Shown piece after piece: positions 42,635 through 50,215 of a DNA stretch of 64,000 bases; the stretch's first letter is position 1; each line of letters starts with the position of its first letter. The position numbers and the translations under genes are program-made. Below the pieces are notes generated by a model. That model saw only the letters and a list, made by a program, of their open reading frames with translations. It was not told the DNA's origin and did no database searches. The stretch covers positions 182,659-246,658 of the forward strand of contig NZ_VKHQ01000004.1 of the NCBI RefSeq assembly GCF_009792795.1. The letters run 5' to 3'. This DNA comes from Cognatiluteimonas profundi (GTDB taxonomy: Bacteria > Pseudomonadota > Gammaproteobacteria > Xanthomonadales > Xanthomonadaceae).

Positions 42635-43162
42635 TCAGGCGACGGTTTGCTCCACGCCCGGTGCGAGTTCGCGCATGCGCCATGCAAGGCCAGCGCCATT
42701 GACGACGTAGTACGCGACCAGCGCAGCCAGGATCCCGAGTGTCAGCGGACTCATGTTCTGCGCGACCTGCGCGCCGCCCTGCGAGAATGCGCCGCCGCCC
42801 CAGCGCCACGCCAGCCGCCCGACCAGCAGCAGGGACAGCGCGCCGCCGATCCATGGATTGGGTGTGTACCAGCGCGCGCCATCGACCGCCTCGATGCTGG
42901 TGAAGCGCAACGCGGCCGCGCCCAGCACCCCGCCGAGCAGGAGCCCGACCACGATCGCCAGGCCGACCTTCGGCAGGGCGACGGCCGACACGAGCAGCCC
43001 GCACAGGACCAGGGCCAGCAGGCCGGTGCGCAACAGTGCGCGCTTGTGCTGGTAGGGCTGGCGACCGAACTGGCGCCGGATCCGGCGGTAATAGATCCAG
43101 CCGATGCCGGCAGCGAACAACAACGGCGTCAGGCTCGGCGGGTGCGCAACGGTCATTCGCAT
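42635..43162 (-). CDS. Membrane protein, DUF1453/CcdC-like
   Basis: The 175-residue product has five predicted membrane helices. GWIYYRRIRRQFGRQPY after the first helix and RMREL near the end are reminiscent of the CcdC/DUF1453 group, which I propose with caution. Two close ATGs (43162 and 43156) can serve. No neighbours explain it. Confidence 0.6.
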   Translation of the reverse strand: MRMTVAHPPSLTPLLFAAGIGWIYYRRIRRQFGRQPYQHKRALLRTGLLALVLCGLLVSAVALPKVGLAIVVGLLLGGVLGAAALRFTSIEAVDGARWYTPNPWIGGALSLLLVGRLAWRWGGGAFSQGGAQVAQNMSPLTLGILAALVAYYVVNGAGLAWRMRELAPGVEQTVA

Positions 43163-43516
43163 GGCCACGGTGGTGGAGCGGGCATTGTGGGCCGGAAGCG
43201 GCCGGGTTGTGCGCCGGCCTGCAGCGACGTCCACGGTCGACTTCGATGGCAAACGTCGGGGGCCGCCTGCCGGCCCACCGAGCCATCGAGCGGCCGTCCT
43301 GTCAGCACGGGGCCCCGCCTGCCCGCGATCATTGCCGCTTTCACCCCGGCTCACGGCTGTACCGGGTATTCCTGTGCGCCCTCGCGCTCAAGCCATGCCC
43401 AATGGATGAGGTTGGCCGCGAGCATCGGCCCTGGCGACAGCAATCGGCTGACTTCAGGCGACACTGGTCAGCGAGTGCATCCGCGCTCACGAACGGCTCA
43501 ACCCACAGGGGCGTAC
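43163..43516. other. Intergenic stretch, nothing recognised
   Basis: This is about 350 bases between divergent genes. I see no convincing gene, repeat or clear promoter; open frames here are fragments in GC-rich sequence. Confidence 0.6.
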
Positions 43517-44227
43517 ATGGATCCGCACGAACAACGGACGTTGGCCAAGGCTGCACTGGTCGCACTGGCCCCATTGCTGCTGGCATTGCTGGAACTCTTC
43601 CACCCGCATCCGCACGCGGATGACCTGCTGGCCGTACAGGTCAACACCTGGCTGTTCGTGCATTACGCACAGATCGTGCTGTTCCCACTGGCGGCGCTGG
43701 CGGTGGTGTCGCTCCTGCGCGGCATGACGGGGCTGACCGCGATGGCCAGCCGCGCCGCGCTGTTCGTCTTCGCCATCTGCTTCGTCGCATTCGACACGGC
43801 GGCCGGCGTGGCGACCGGCATCCTGGTGCAGGCGGCGCATGCATCGGGACACCCCGAAACATGGCGCGCGGCCATCGATGCGATCTGGCTGCATCCCATC
43901 GTCGGCGGCGTGCGCCAGGACCACATCCCGTCACTGTCCATGATCGGCGCCGCGACGCTGAGCATCGGCACCGTGGCCGCCGCCGTCACGCTCAAGCACG
44001 CCGGCCGCAGCTGGCCACCGGTGCTGCTGCTCGGCGTCTCGGGATTCGGGCTGGAAGTCTTCAACACCCACTCCTGGCCCGGCGGTCCGCTGACCTTCGG
44101 CGGCATCGCCGTGGCCGCAGCCTGGCTCGAGTGGCAGGCGGGACGCGCGACGGCGGCAAATACCGTCGCCATCACCCGCAACGCGACGGTGATCCCGCGC
44201 CCCGTGGTGGAGCGGCGACGCGGGTGA
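43517..44227 (+). CDS. Hypothetical membrane protein
   Basis: The 236-residue product has about six or seven hydrophobic helices, a His-rich stretch after the first (FHPHPHADD) and a basic tail. It belongs to no family I can name. Conserved-looking positions include WLFVHYAQIVLFPLAALAV and GLEVFNTHSWPGGPLTFGG. A perfect 13-bp hairpin 70 bases after the stop may end the transcript. Confidence 0.68.
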   Translation: MDPHEQRTLAKAALVALAPLLLALLELFHPHPHADDLLAVQVNTWLFVHYAQIVLFPLAALAVVSLLRGMTGLTAMASRAALFVFAICFVAFDTAAGVATGILVQAAHASGHPETWRAAIDAIWLHPIVGGVRQDHIPSLSMIGAATLSIGTVAAAVTLKHAGRSWPPVLLLGVSGFGLEVFNTHSWPGGPLTFGGIAVAAAWLEWQAGRATAANTVAITRNATVIPRPVVERRRG

Positions 44228-44297
44228 TCCGCGGATCGCGCAGGTCGCCACTCCCGCGCCGAAGCCTGCTACGCGGTCCCCAGCCGCAGCCCGCTCG

Positions 44298-44327
44298 GCA
44301 CGACGCCCGCTTGCGCGGGCGTCGTGC
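44298..44327. repeat. Perfect 13-bp hairpin, possible transcript end
   Basis: GCACGACGCCCGC, loop TTGC, GCGGGCGTCGTGC. It lies between convergent genes. There is no T-run, so it is not a classic terminator. Confidence 0.6.
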
Positions 44328-44384
44328 GTATGGCGCCACGCGATCGGAATCGCGTGGGCCCAGGGTGGAGCGTCGTAGCGGACC

Positions 44385-44993
44385 TCAGGTCCCGTCGCCC
44401 GGGAGCAACGTCAACTCGGCCTGCTGCTCGGCCGATGCCGTATTCCACCGCTGCATGTAGTCGGCCCGCTTTGACGTGACGTTGGCCGCATTGTCGAGAT
44501 ACCAGGCGTCGGCCGCCGGCGTCTTCTGGACCCAACGCGTGCCCGCCTGCCACTTGGCGAAATCGGCGGATCGCGTGCTGTACTTGGCCGCGGGATCGTT
44601 GTGGATCGGCAGTAGCGAGAAGCGTGCCTTCCACATCCCCATGCGCGGGCTCACCAGGACGTAATACGTCTTGCCGGCGTCGAGCGTGGCGTTGAGGAAA
44701 TCGGCGTTCTCACCCACCACCATGAACAGATGTTTCCCCGGATCCGCCTGGTAGGCGATCTTGGTGTTGCCGGACACGATGCCGATGAACTCCTGCGCCG
44801 GCCGCGTGGCGTCATACACCGATGCCTGGATCGCCCCGCCGTAATTCGACGGCCGCATGAACACCACCATCGCCTTCCCGGCCTGCGGCATCGCCGCGGT
44901 GGCCACGCTGGGCGCCATGTAACCCGATGTCGTCACGCAACCTGCCAGCGGCAGCATGAGCAAAAGTGCAATCCCCATCAGCAATCGCTTCAT
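44385..44993 (-). CDS. Lipoprotein, DUF2846-like
   Basis: The 202-residue product has lipobox LPLAGCVT. The core KAMVVFMRPSNYGGAIQASVYD, PGKHLFMVVGENADFL and AGKTYYVLVSPRMG resembles the DUF2846 lipoprotein group. The C-terminal half (YSTRSADFAKWQAGTRWV) is charged and probably helical. It likely resides in the periplasm or outer membrane; the function is unknown. Confidence 0.75.
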   Translation of the reverse strand: MKRLLMGIALLLMLPLAGCVTTSGYMAPSVATAAMPQAGKAMVVFMRPSNYGGAIQASVYDATRPAQEFIGIVSGNTKIAYQADPGKHLFMVVGENADFLNATLDAGKTYYVLVSPRMGMWKARFSLLPIHNDPAAKYSTRSADFAKWQAGTRWVQKTPAADAWYLDNAANVTSKRADYMQRWNTASAEQQAELTLLPGDGT

Positions 44994-45077
44994 CGTCCCT
45001 CCAAGGACTGTTTCGGAATGCCGGCCACCGACCGGCGATGCAGCGTAGGGCCATGCGCGCGGGTTGCCAACCGAGCC

Positions 45078-45106
45078 CCCGGGTGCGCTTCGCTTACCCG
45101 GGCTAC
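45078..45106 (-). repeat. GTAG-type REP palindrome, CCCGGGTAAGC family
   Basis: On the minus strand: GTAG, CCCGGGT, AAGCGAAGCGC, ACCCGGG. Related copies are at 45571-45603 and 45623-45651. The GTAG head is the same as in the GGCGGGTT family, but the stem differs. Confidence 0.8.
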
Positions 45107-45159
45107 GTCATTGCCACGTCATGTCACGTCGTTGCCCTGGCCGTTGACGTGCTGCGCCA

Positions 45160-45420
45160 TAAAGCGCGCCGAGCACCGGAGGGCGAAGCGGCCGAAGAGG
45201 CGCCCATGTCTGAGCGAAGCGAGTTTGGGCGCCGTGCCGCTTCGGCCGACAAATCGTCTGGAACGATTTGGACCGCCGAATGGCGCCCGCGCGAAGCGTG
45301 GGTGGGGCACATGGATGTGCCCCAGTCCGGAGCGCAGGGCACCGATGCAGCTTCATCGCATCGGCGCGCGTCCTGGCGCAAGTGGTTTTGGTTACTTTTG
45401 CCGTAACAAAAGTGACCCGC
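45160..45420. repeat. Palindrome-rich repetitive element, degenerate
   Basis: There are no credible genes. It contains GGGGCACATGG-ATGTGCCCC (45304-45323) and the hairpin GGTTACTTTTG-ccgtaa-CAAAAGTGACC (45390-45417). A mirrored GGCGCCCA...TGGGCGCC region lies at 45200-45235. Counterparts of the first two features occur in the 58780-59313 element, so both probably belong to one family. The outer ends are not clear. Confidence 0.5.
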
Positions 45421-45468
45421 CGAGGCGGAAGCTTTTGATGGTTTCCCCGACACCGACCATCCCGAGAT

Positions 45469-45521
45469 GGCGGGTTGAAACCCGCCCTACGACACTTCTG
45501 TAGGGCGGGTTTCAACCCGCC
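45469..45521. repeat. GTAG-type REP palindromes, tail-to-tail pair
   Basis: GGCGGGTTGAAACCCGCC then CTAC (45469-45490), 9 bases, GTAG then GGCGGGTTTCAACCCGCC (45500-45521). It is the same family as at 26919, 29315 and 36113, but with the GTAG ends facing inward. Confidence 0.85.
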
Positions 45522-45570
45522 TTACGCGCGTTACGTGGCAACGTCAATGTGACGCACCATGCGATCCACC

Positions 45571-45603
45571 GTAGCCCGGGTAAGGCCAAAGGCCGCACCC
45601 GGG
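45571..45603 (+). repeat. GTAG-type REP palindrome, CCCGGGTAAGG variant
   Basis: GTAG, CCCGGGTAAGGCC, AAA, GGCCGCACCCGGG. A plus-oriented member of the family seen at 45078 and 45623. Confidence 0.75.
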
Positions 45604-45622
45604 TTCTCGCCGATCGAAGAGC

Positions 45623-45651
45623 CCCGGGCGCGCTTCGCTTACCCGGGCTGC
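45623..45651 (-). repeat. GTAG-type REP palindrome, CCCGGGTAAGC family
   Basis: CCCGGGCGCGCTTCGCTTACCCGGG followed by CTGC, a changed GTAG in reverse. It lies just before the low-GC accessory block. Confidence 0.75.
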
Positions 45652-45685
45652 GTGGCAACGTTAGCGGGTTTTACCCACCCGATTG

Positions 45686-46435
45686 CTAGCTCGTCGCCTG
45701 ACCGATCAGCGCCATAACCTGATGTCCAAATTCTTTGAAACGCCCGCCAGCTGTCAGTAAATTATCGGCGAAAATCAGCGGCTGACACACGTCAACAAAT
45801 CGCGCCCAGACGCGGCCAAATGCCCCAACGGCGTCCGAATTTTGGTTTGCCTTCAACACTGATTCGCTGGAATAAACCTCCGCCAATGCCTCTCTAAAAG
45901 CGGCCTGAAATGCCTTCAACCCACCAACCTGATAGTCAGCTAGCGCGTTCAACAGCTGATTTAGAATTGATGTAATTGCCGATCGCAAATCAGTATTTTC
46001 AATTGATTGCGCAGCTGCAAGGGCTTCCCTGATTTGCTGCGAAAGTGAATCTAGTTCTGCACTAGCAATTACTACTTCATCAGGTTCAATCAACTCATCC
46101 CAGAACTCCAAGCATTTCACTAAATCTGGCGTAAGTTGTGGCTCTACATTCCCCCACGGCGCGCCGAGATGTTGCAGTGTGTTGGCCAAGATGAGTCTGT
46201 ATCTATGAATCTGATTGGTTGTCGTGTTGACCGACAACTTAGGATTGGATTTCCGTAATCTTTGATCGAGCTCGATAAGCTGACTGTCTAGGAGGGATAG
46301 TCTCCTAGCAACTTCTGCAGCAACCGTTTGCGGCTGATGGGGATCCAGCGGTTCAACCCCCCAAGCATTAGCCCATGCCTGGTGCATAGCTTGGTTCTTG
46401 GGAAAGCTCAGTTGCCGCTCCAACTGGGCACGCAC
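45686..46435 (-). CDS. Hypothetical protein, 5' end cut off by the transposon
   Basis: The 249-residue helical, soluble product from a GTG start has AT-richer codons than the core genes and no recognised domain. Its frame continues upstream to 46479, where the transposon begins. If the element and one AGAGT copy are removed, codons 16 positions upstream meet an ATG at 50190-50188 (MDSGDTAIQRTS...), preceded by GGGAG. The original product was therefore probably 265 residues and lay directly behind nrdJb. The present GTG start may or may not be used. Confidence 0.6.
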   Translation of the reverse strand: MRAQLERQLSFPKNQAMHQAWANAWGVEPLDPHQPQTVAAEVARRLSLLDSQLIELDQRLRKSNPKLSVNTTTNQIHRYRLILANTLQHLGAPWGNVEPQLTPDLVKCLEFWDELIEPDEVVIASAELDSLSQQIREALAAAQSIENTDLRSAITSILNQLLNALADYQVGGLKAFQAAFREALAEVYSSESVLKANQNSDAVGAFGRVWARFVDVCQPLIFADNLLTAGGRFKEFGHQVMALIGQATS

Positions 46436-46474
46436 TCGCCTCGCGATACTCGTTCGTTGTATTGCAGTATCGCC

Positions 46475-46479
46475 AGAGT
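46475..46479. repeat. Target-site duplication, left copy
   Basis: AGAGT directly before the TGTGGG end of the transposon; identical to 50182-50186. Confidence 0.75.
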
Positions 46480-46554
46480 TGTGGGTTCTTAGAGAACCCC
46501 CTAGCGGGTCGTGAGTGAATCCGCCGGTGCCAGTAGCAGGAGCGCGTCCTCTCG

Positions 46555-46655
46555 CTAGTTAATGGTACGCAGAAGGCGCTAGTTTCCTTCATGCTGATAC
46601 GCATAAAGAGCTAGTTTCGCAGCACTGCCGTTTCATCTATTGAAATCAGCTAGTT
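46555..46655 (-). repeat. Left-end iterons of the transposon
   Basis: Copies of GC-x-AAAGA-x-GCTAGTT (reverse of the right-end motif): GCAGAAGGCGCTAGTT (46569-46584), GCATAAAGAGCTAGTT (46601-46616), TTGAAATCAGCTAGTT (46640-46655), plus a bare GCTAGTT at 46554-46560. Spacing is looser (24-39 bp) than at the right end. Unequal ends are normal for Tn7-like elements. Confidence 0.75.
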
Positions 46656-46719
46656 ACACGATGCCACCCATGGCTAGCGAGAGAACCATTGCCAACAGCT
46701 GCATGTAGGCTGGCCCCAC

Positions 46720-46743
46720 AAAAAGGCCCCAGCAAACCGGGGC
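46720..46743 (-). terminator. Terminator of the transposon cargo operon
   Basis: On the minus strand: GCCCC, 8-base loop, GGGGC, then C and five T. It lies about 135 bases after the thioredoxin-like gene. Confidence 0.75.
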
Positions 46744-46877
46744 ATTCTTGTTCCATCGTTCCGGACAAGATCAGGTCGGTCTGCAGGGCCCGGTCGTAAG
46801 CCGGCAGGAGCGACTGGAAGAACTCCGAGTCAGCCGTTAGCCGTCCTTTGGCAATCAAGGATGACCATCAGGCGGTT

Positions 46878-47822
46878 TCACTTTGTGTTAGCAGATCTTT
46901 GGAGCAAGCCACCTTCGGTAAGGAGCTCGACGAGCTTTTCGCGATTGCCGCGATTACCTTCAAGGGGCCAGCCCGCGAAATCGCCGATCATCCTTCCATC
47001 GCGAAAAAGATAGAAGTGAGGCGTACCCCATTCATCGAACATGGGCCAGTCCGATCGACGACGCGCGATGACTACCGGTGTGTCTGAGTGCTGCGCATTC
47101 CACGCGCTTACCACGTCAAGATTAAGGCGTTGATCGACTGGGGCAAGCCAAGTTGTGTACTGCAGAACCGGTCGGAGCTCCGCATCGCTCGCCATAACGC
47201 TCATTGCACGACGCGAAAATGCACACAAGGGATGTGAGACGACAATGAGATGGATACCTCGCGCGACATCGACGTACTCAGGGCGCAACGAGTGCGCGTC
47301 TTTCGTTACGGCGTAGACGATGGGCTGCTTCAAATCCTTTTCGAGCGGTGCGACCTTTGGGACAGCTTCGACCCGTATTGAGGGATGCGCCCCGAAATAT
47401 TCAGCTGCCGTCTGGAATCGCCGAAGACCAATCAGCGCCCGAAAAAAGGCGGCGCGTTGGTCTTCGGTGGCTGCCTTGCGACTCTCCAATTCCTGCAGCG
47501 TATCTTCCATGTCATTCAAGTACGCCGGTTCCTCGAGGTAGAACTCGGCGACCTCGGCGGCTCTGTAAAGCAGAGCCACATCGTCATCGTTCAAATGGGC
47601 AAGTTTGGATGGTGTTGCCGCCTGGTCAAAATTCGAATAGTACGAAGCTTTGATTTTTGCCAGCCTCTGCGGTTGCGGCATTTCTATACTCTGTTCCGTC
47701 AAGGCGAAGAAATGGTTGAACTTAGATTCGACGCTGGAGATTCCCTGCGTCGATCCATAGGCATTTGCAAAACTCAGCATTAGACCAACGACTAACGCCG
47801 TCCGTGTCGAACACAGGTTCAT
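46878..47822 (-). CDS. Exported protein with C-terminal thioredoxin-like domain
   Basis: The 314-residue product has a signal peptide (about 1-23), a helical region (about 30-150) of unknown kind, and a thioredoxin-like domain (about 165-305). SHPLCAFSRRAM is at the active-site position, a CxxS-type motif with only one Cys. WGTPHFYLFRDGRMIGDFAGWP carries the cis-Pro motif and final strand. A single active-site Cys suggests disulfide isomerase, reductase or binding activity in the periplasm rather than a full CxxC oxidase. It is downstream of, and probably co-transcribed with, the secreted Cys-rich protein. Confidence 0.7.
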   Translation of the reverse strand: MNLCSTRTALVVGLMLSFANAYGSTQGISSVESKFNHFFALTEQSIEMPQPQRLAKIKASYYSNFDQAATPSKLAHLNDDDVALLYRAAEVAEFYLEEPAYLNDMEDTLQELESRKAATEDQRAAFFRALIGLRRFQTAAEYFGAHPSIRVEAVPKVAPLEKDLKQPIVYAVTKDAHSLRPEYVDVARGIHLIVVSHPLCAFSRRAMSVMASDAELRPVLQYTTWLAPVDQRLNLDVVSAWNAQHSDTPVVIARRRSDWPMFDEWGTPHFYLFRDGRMIGDFAGWPLEGNRGNREKLVELLTEGGLLQRSANTK

Positions 47823-47875
47823 TTCTCGTCCATTCGGTTAACCACGAATTCCTCGGCCATCCAAGCACGTCTCGA

Positions 47876-48424
47876 TCATCTGACTAAGCAATTGCTGCCG
47901 ATGCAAATTGTCGAGAAGCTCGGCTCGCACGTCGCGGGCGGCGAGCATTTGTATCCCGGATAGTCGGTAAGGGGACCAATCTTTGCATTGCGCTTGTCGA
48001 CAATGGCCGCGTCTGTGGAATCAACGACGCGAAGATTCGGAATAAAATGCGTTGAGTCTTGGGCCCCAAACAACGCAAGTAGCTTATAAACTTGCGTTGC
48101 GGTCAACTCTGCAGAGAGATCGGCGTATTCGAAGCTCGCAAGTCCCTTGGTGGTAAATACCAGGCTCTGCAAAAATCGCTCTTGTGCGCCTCGCGACAGT
48201 GCGGTAAATGGCGTTTTCCTCCCTGCATTGCTCGCGATATAACGACGCGCGTCAGCTTGAGAGTGGATAGGAGCTGTGCGACTGGCCAAGTCGCGATCAA
48301 TCAACTGACGTTCAAGCAGAGCATCATTGTTGGATCCGGCTGGCTGCGTGAGCTTCGACGCCATTGTCGGAGCAGAGATAATCCCCAAGAGCGCGGCGGA
48401 TAACACGAATGACTTGATCGACAT
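47876..48424 (-). CDS. Secreted small protein with Cys-rich C-terminus
   Basis: The 182-residue product has a signal peptide (about 1-22, ending TMAS), a helical middle part (RRYIASNAGRKTPFTALSR...FEYADLSAELTATQVYKLLALFGAQ) and a short tail with four Cys (YKCSPPATCEPSFSTICIGS, then NC). TAGGAGA stands before the ATG. The pattern of long leader and compact Cys tail could mean a processed disulfide peptide, or simply a folded domain. The partner gene encodes a thioredoxin-like protein. No named family is recognised. Confidence 0.68.
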   Translation of the reverse strand: MSIKSFVLSAALLGIISAPTMASKLTQPAGSNNDALLERQLIDRDLASRTAPIHSQADARRYIASNAGRKTPFTALSRGAQERFLQSLVFTTKGLASFEYADLSAELTATQVYKLLALFGAQDSTHFIPNLRVVDSTDAAIVDKRNAKIGPLTDYPGYKCSPPATCEPSFSTICIGSNCLVR

Positions 48425-48609
48425 CGTAGTCTCCTAATAGAGGGAATGACGCGCTGTTCAGGCTAAATATGGATTTGTTAAGGCGCTGTGATTCCCCGTC
48501 GCTAGGCATTTAGACGCAGATTTTCATCGACTGATTGGGTCACCGAGATTTTGTCGGTCTCCAGGAAACCATGCGCCTAGCGCGTCCCTAGGGTTCGTGG
48601 TCTCAAGTT

Positions 48610-49151
48610 TCACCTGAGACTACCTTCGACCTGATCGATGAACCAGCCATTGCTACATCGTAGAACGCCAAGGTCTTGGGATTGCTTATATTTCGCCTTG
48701 TCCAAGTGAATTTGCTTACCGTCGATCTCAATCTCGACGACGACATCCCCGGCGGCGGGATGAGCAGTCTCGTGAAACAGGACGCGCTCGCCTAATCTCA
48801 CTGTTCCATTCGGAAGCGTCTTCGCTTCAGGGGTATGCACCACGAAGGGTTCAGTGGATTCATTCCATTTCCTATTTTCCGGATAGAAACGGACTACGAC
48901 TTCCGTGAGTGTTCCGTCATCCGGCAGGGGAAACTGCTTAGGCAGGATCCGGAACGCATTATTCCGGCCCATGCCGTCCCTAACAATCTCGAATCCCATT
49001 CGTTGCCAGAAGGGGATTGAGCTGGACGGCTTGCACTGAATATGTAGGAGACACTCCTCATCCCGCAACGCGAGTTTTACGCAATGTTCGACCATCCTTC
49101 GGCCAATGCCGCGACCTCGGTGGTCATACTTAACTTGCAATATCCCCGAAT
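48610..49151 (-). pseudogene. GNAT acetyltransferase, N-terminus deleted
   Basis: The readable frame shows the C-terminal half of a GNAT domain, with the acetyl-CoA motif HRGRGIGRRMVEHCV and the FWQRMGFEIVRDGMGRNN strand, then an extra domain of about 90 residues ending in WFIDQVEGSLR. The first GNAT strands and a start codon are missing. The frame instead runs back into the helicase remnant out of frame, so it is most likely not translated correctly. Confidence 0.7.
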
Positions 49152-49964
49152 GGCGCAGGCGCCCGAGTTGAAAAGCACTGCGGGGTCGAGGCGACCTTGG
49201 ACGATCCATTCGAGGAAGGTCTGCTCCAGCAGGGCAAAGTCCAGCTGCGAGCGTTTCCCTAGATCAGCACAGTACGCATCGAAGGATGCGGCAAGGGTCT
49301 CCTTGGCTACCTCATGCTCCGCCGATTGGCGATACCCCGCCAAGTCGATTCGGTCGTGGACGAACCGGTCCAGGATGGGCCGAGCCGTTTTGACCATGTC
49401 CGCCAGCGTCCGCGGCGCGTCACCTTCGAACGTATAACCGGCAAGGTACCGATCTAACGGGTCCTTCTGAGCATAGTAATTGGCTGAAAGGCCAGCTCGA
49501 AGCAGCATCTGGTTGGCGGGAAAGCCCTCCACCAGGATTGGCGTCACAGTCCCTGCCGGCCTGTATTCCCCCAGCATTTCCTCGCAAATCGAATCCAAGG
49601 TACCGGTAAGGCAGTGGTTGAGGTCAATGGTCGACAACCATCTCTGGTCAGCAAGACTTTGCATGCTCGGATGCTGCCGAGCGGCTTCGATGAGGGGCAA
49701 ACCCCAGTCTAGCCAGCGCGTACGAACTTCCTGCGCGGCCTTTTTAGTGAAGGTCGTAATAAGGATGCGCTCGGGAGGGATGGCGTCCACCAAAAGGTGG
49801 CGGAGCGCCCGGAGCACCATGACGGTCGTCTTCCCCGTCCCTGGGCCGGCGATGATTAGTACGGGCGCATCGGCTGGCCCGCCCACGCAGGCCGCCTGCT
49901 CTTCATTCAGCGGTCGCCCCAGTACAGCCGTCACGAACTCCACAAACGCCTGCGCCGACAACAT
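49152..49964 (-). pseudogene. UvrD/Rep-type helicase, N-terminal fragment
   Basis: The fragment opens like SF1 helicases: Q-motif LNEEQAACVGGP, Walker A IAGPGTGKTTVM, motif Ia RILITTFTKKAAQEVRTRW, then an insertion up to LDFALLEQTFLEWI. The Walker B and all later motifs are gone. After about residue 268 the sequence switches to the out-of-frame GNAT region and stops at 49077. A deletion that joined two cargo genes explains both remnants. Confidence 0.78.
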
Positions 49965-50089
49965 TCAGTGCATCCCCCTGCTACCGCGCTTTCTACGCTG
50001 ACGCATGCTTGATGCAGCCACGCTAATCAGCCAGCTAGATCAAGGCAAATTCCGGGCCAAAAAGAGATCAGACCCCACTCAATTAAGGA

Positions 50090-50170
50090 AACTAGCGTCT
50101 TTTGCCTACCAACTAGCATCTTTTGCGAGCCGCACTAGCCTCTTATGGGTACTCAACTAGAGCCTTTTGG
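50090..50170 (+). repeat. Right-end iterons of the transposon
   Basis: Four copies: AACTAGCGTCTTTTGC (50090), AACTAGCATCTTTTGC (50111), CACTAGCCTCTTATGG (50133), AACTAGAGCCTTTTGG (50155), with start-to-start distances of 21, 22 and 22 bp. They decay toward the outer end. Such phased sites bind the transposase in Tn7-like elements. Confidence 0.82.
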
Positions 50171-50181
50171 GGGTCCGCACA

Positions 50182-50186
50182 AGAGT
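50182..50186. repeat. Target-site duplication, right copy
   Basis: AGAGT directly after the GCACA end; identical to 46475-46479. Confidence 0.75.
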
Positions 50187-50215
50187 CCATTACGCCATGC
50201 TCCCAAGCGAGTTGA

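Larger units (their letters stand above)
46480..50181. mobile_element. Non-autonomous Tn7/Tn5053-like transposon, 3,702 bp
   Basis: The ends are TGTGGG (left) and CCGCACA (right), flanked by a 5-bp direct repeat AGAGT. Both ends carry several copies of an ACTAGC-containing motif in inverted orientation. In the right end, four copies begin at 50090, 50111, 50133 and 50155, that is every 21-22 bp. A 26-bp segment around AAGGAAACTAGCG matches between ends in all but three positions. TGT...ACA termini, 5-bp duplication and multiple phased transposase sites are the marks of the TnsB/TniA-type group. No transposase, resolvase or target-selection gene is inside. Cargo (all minus strand): thioredoxin-like protein, secreted Cys-rich protein, GNAT and UvrD remnants. 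The cargo is clearly poorer in GC than the flanks. Confidence 0.8.

Noticed and set aside
46646..46858. A 70-codon minus-strand frame after the thioredoxin-like gene
   Set aside because: It runs straight through the terminator hairpin and T-run at 46720-46743 and shows no family features; treated as 3' untranslated sequence.
50090..50170. Four short repeats that could be taken for a CRISPR array
   Set aside because: Repeats are only 16 bp, degenerate, spaced by 5-6 bp and sit at a transposon end with inverted partners at the other end; no cas genes.
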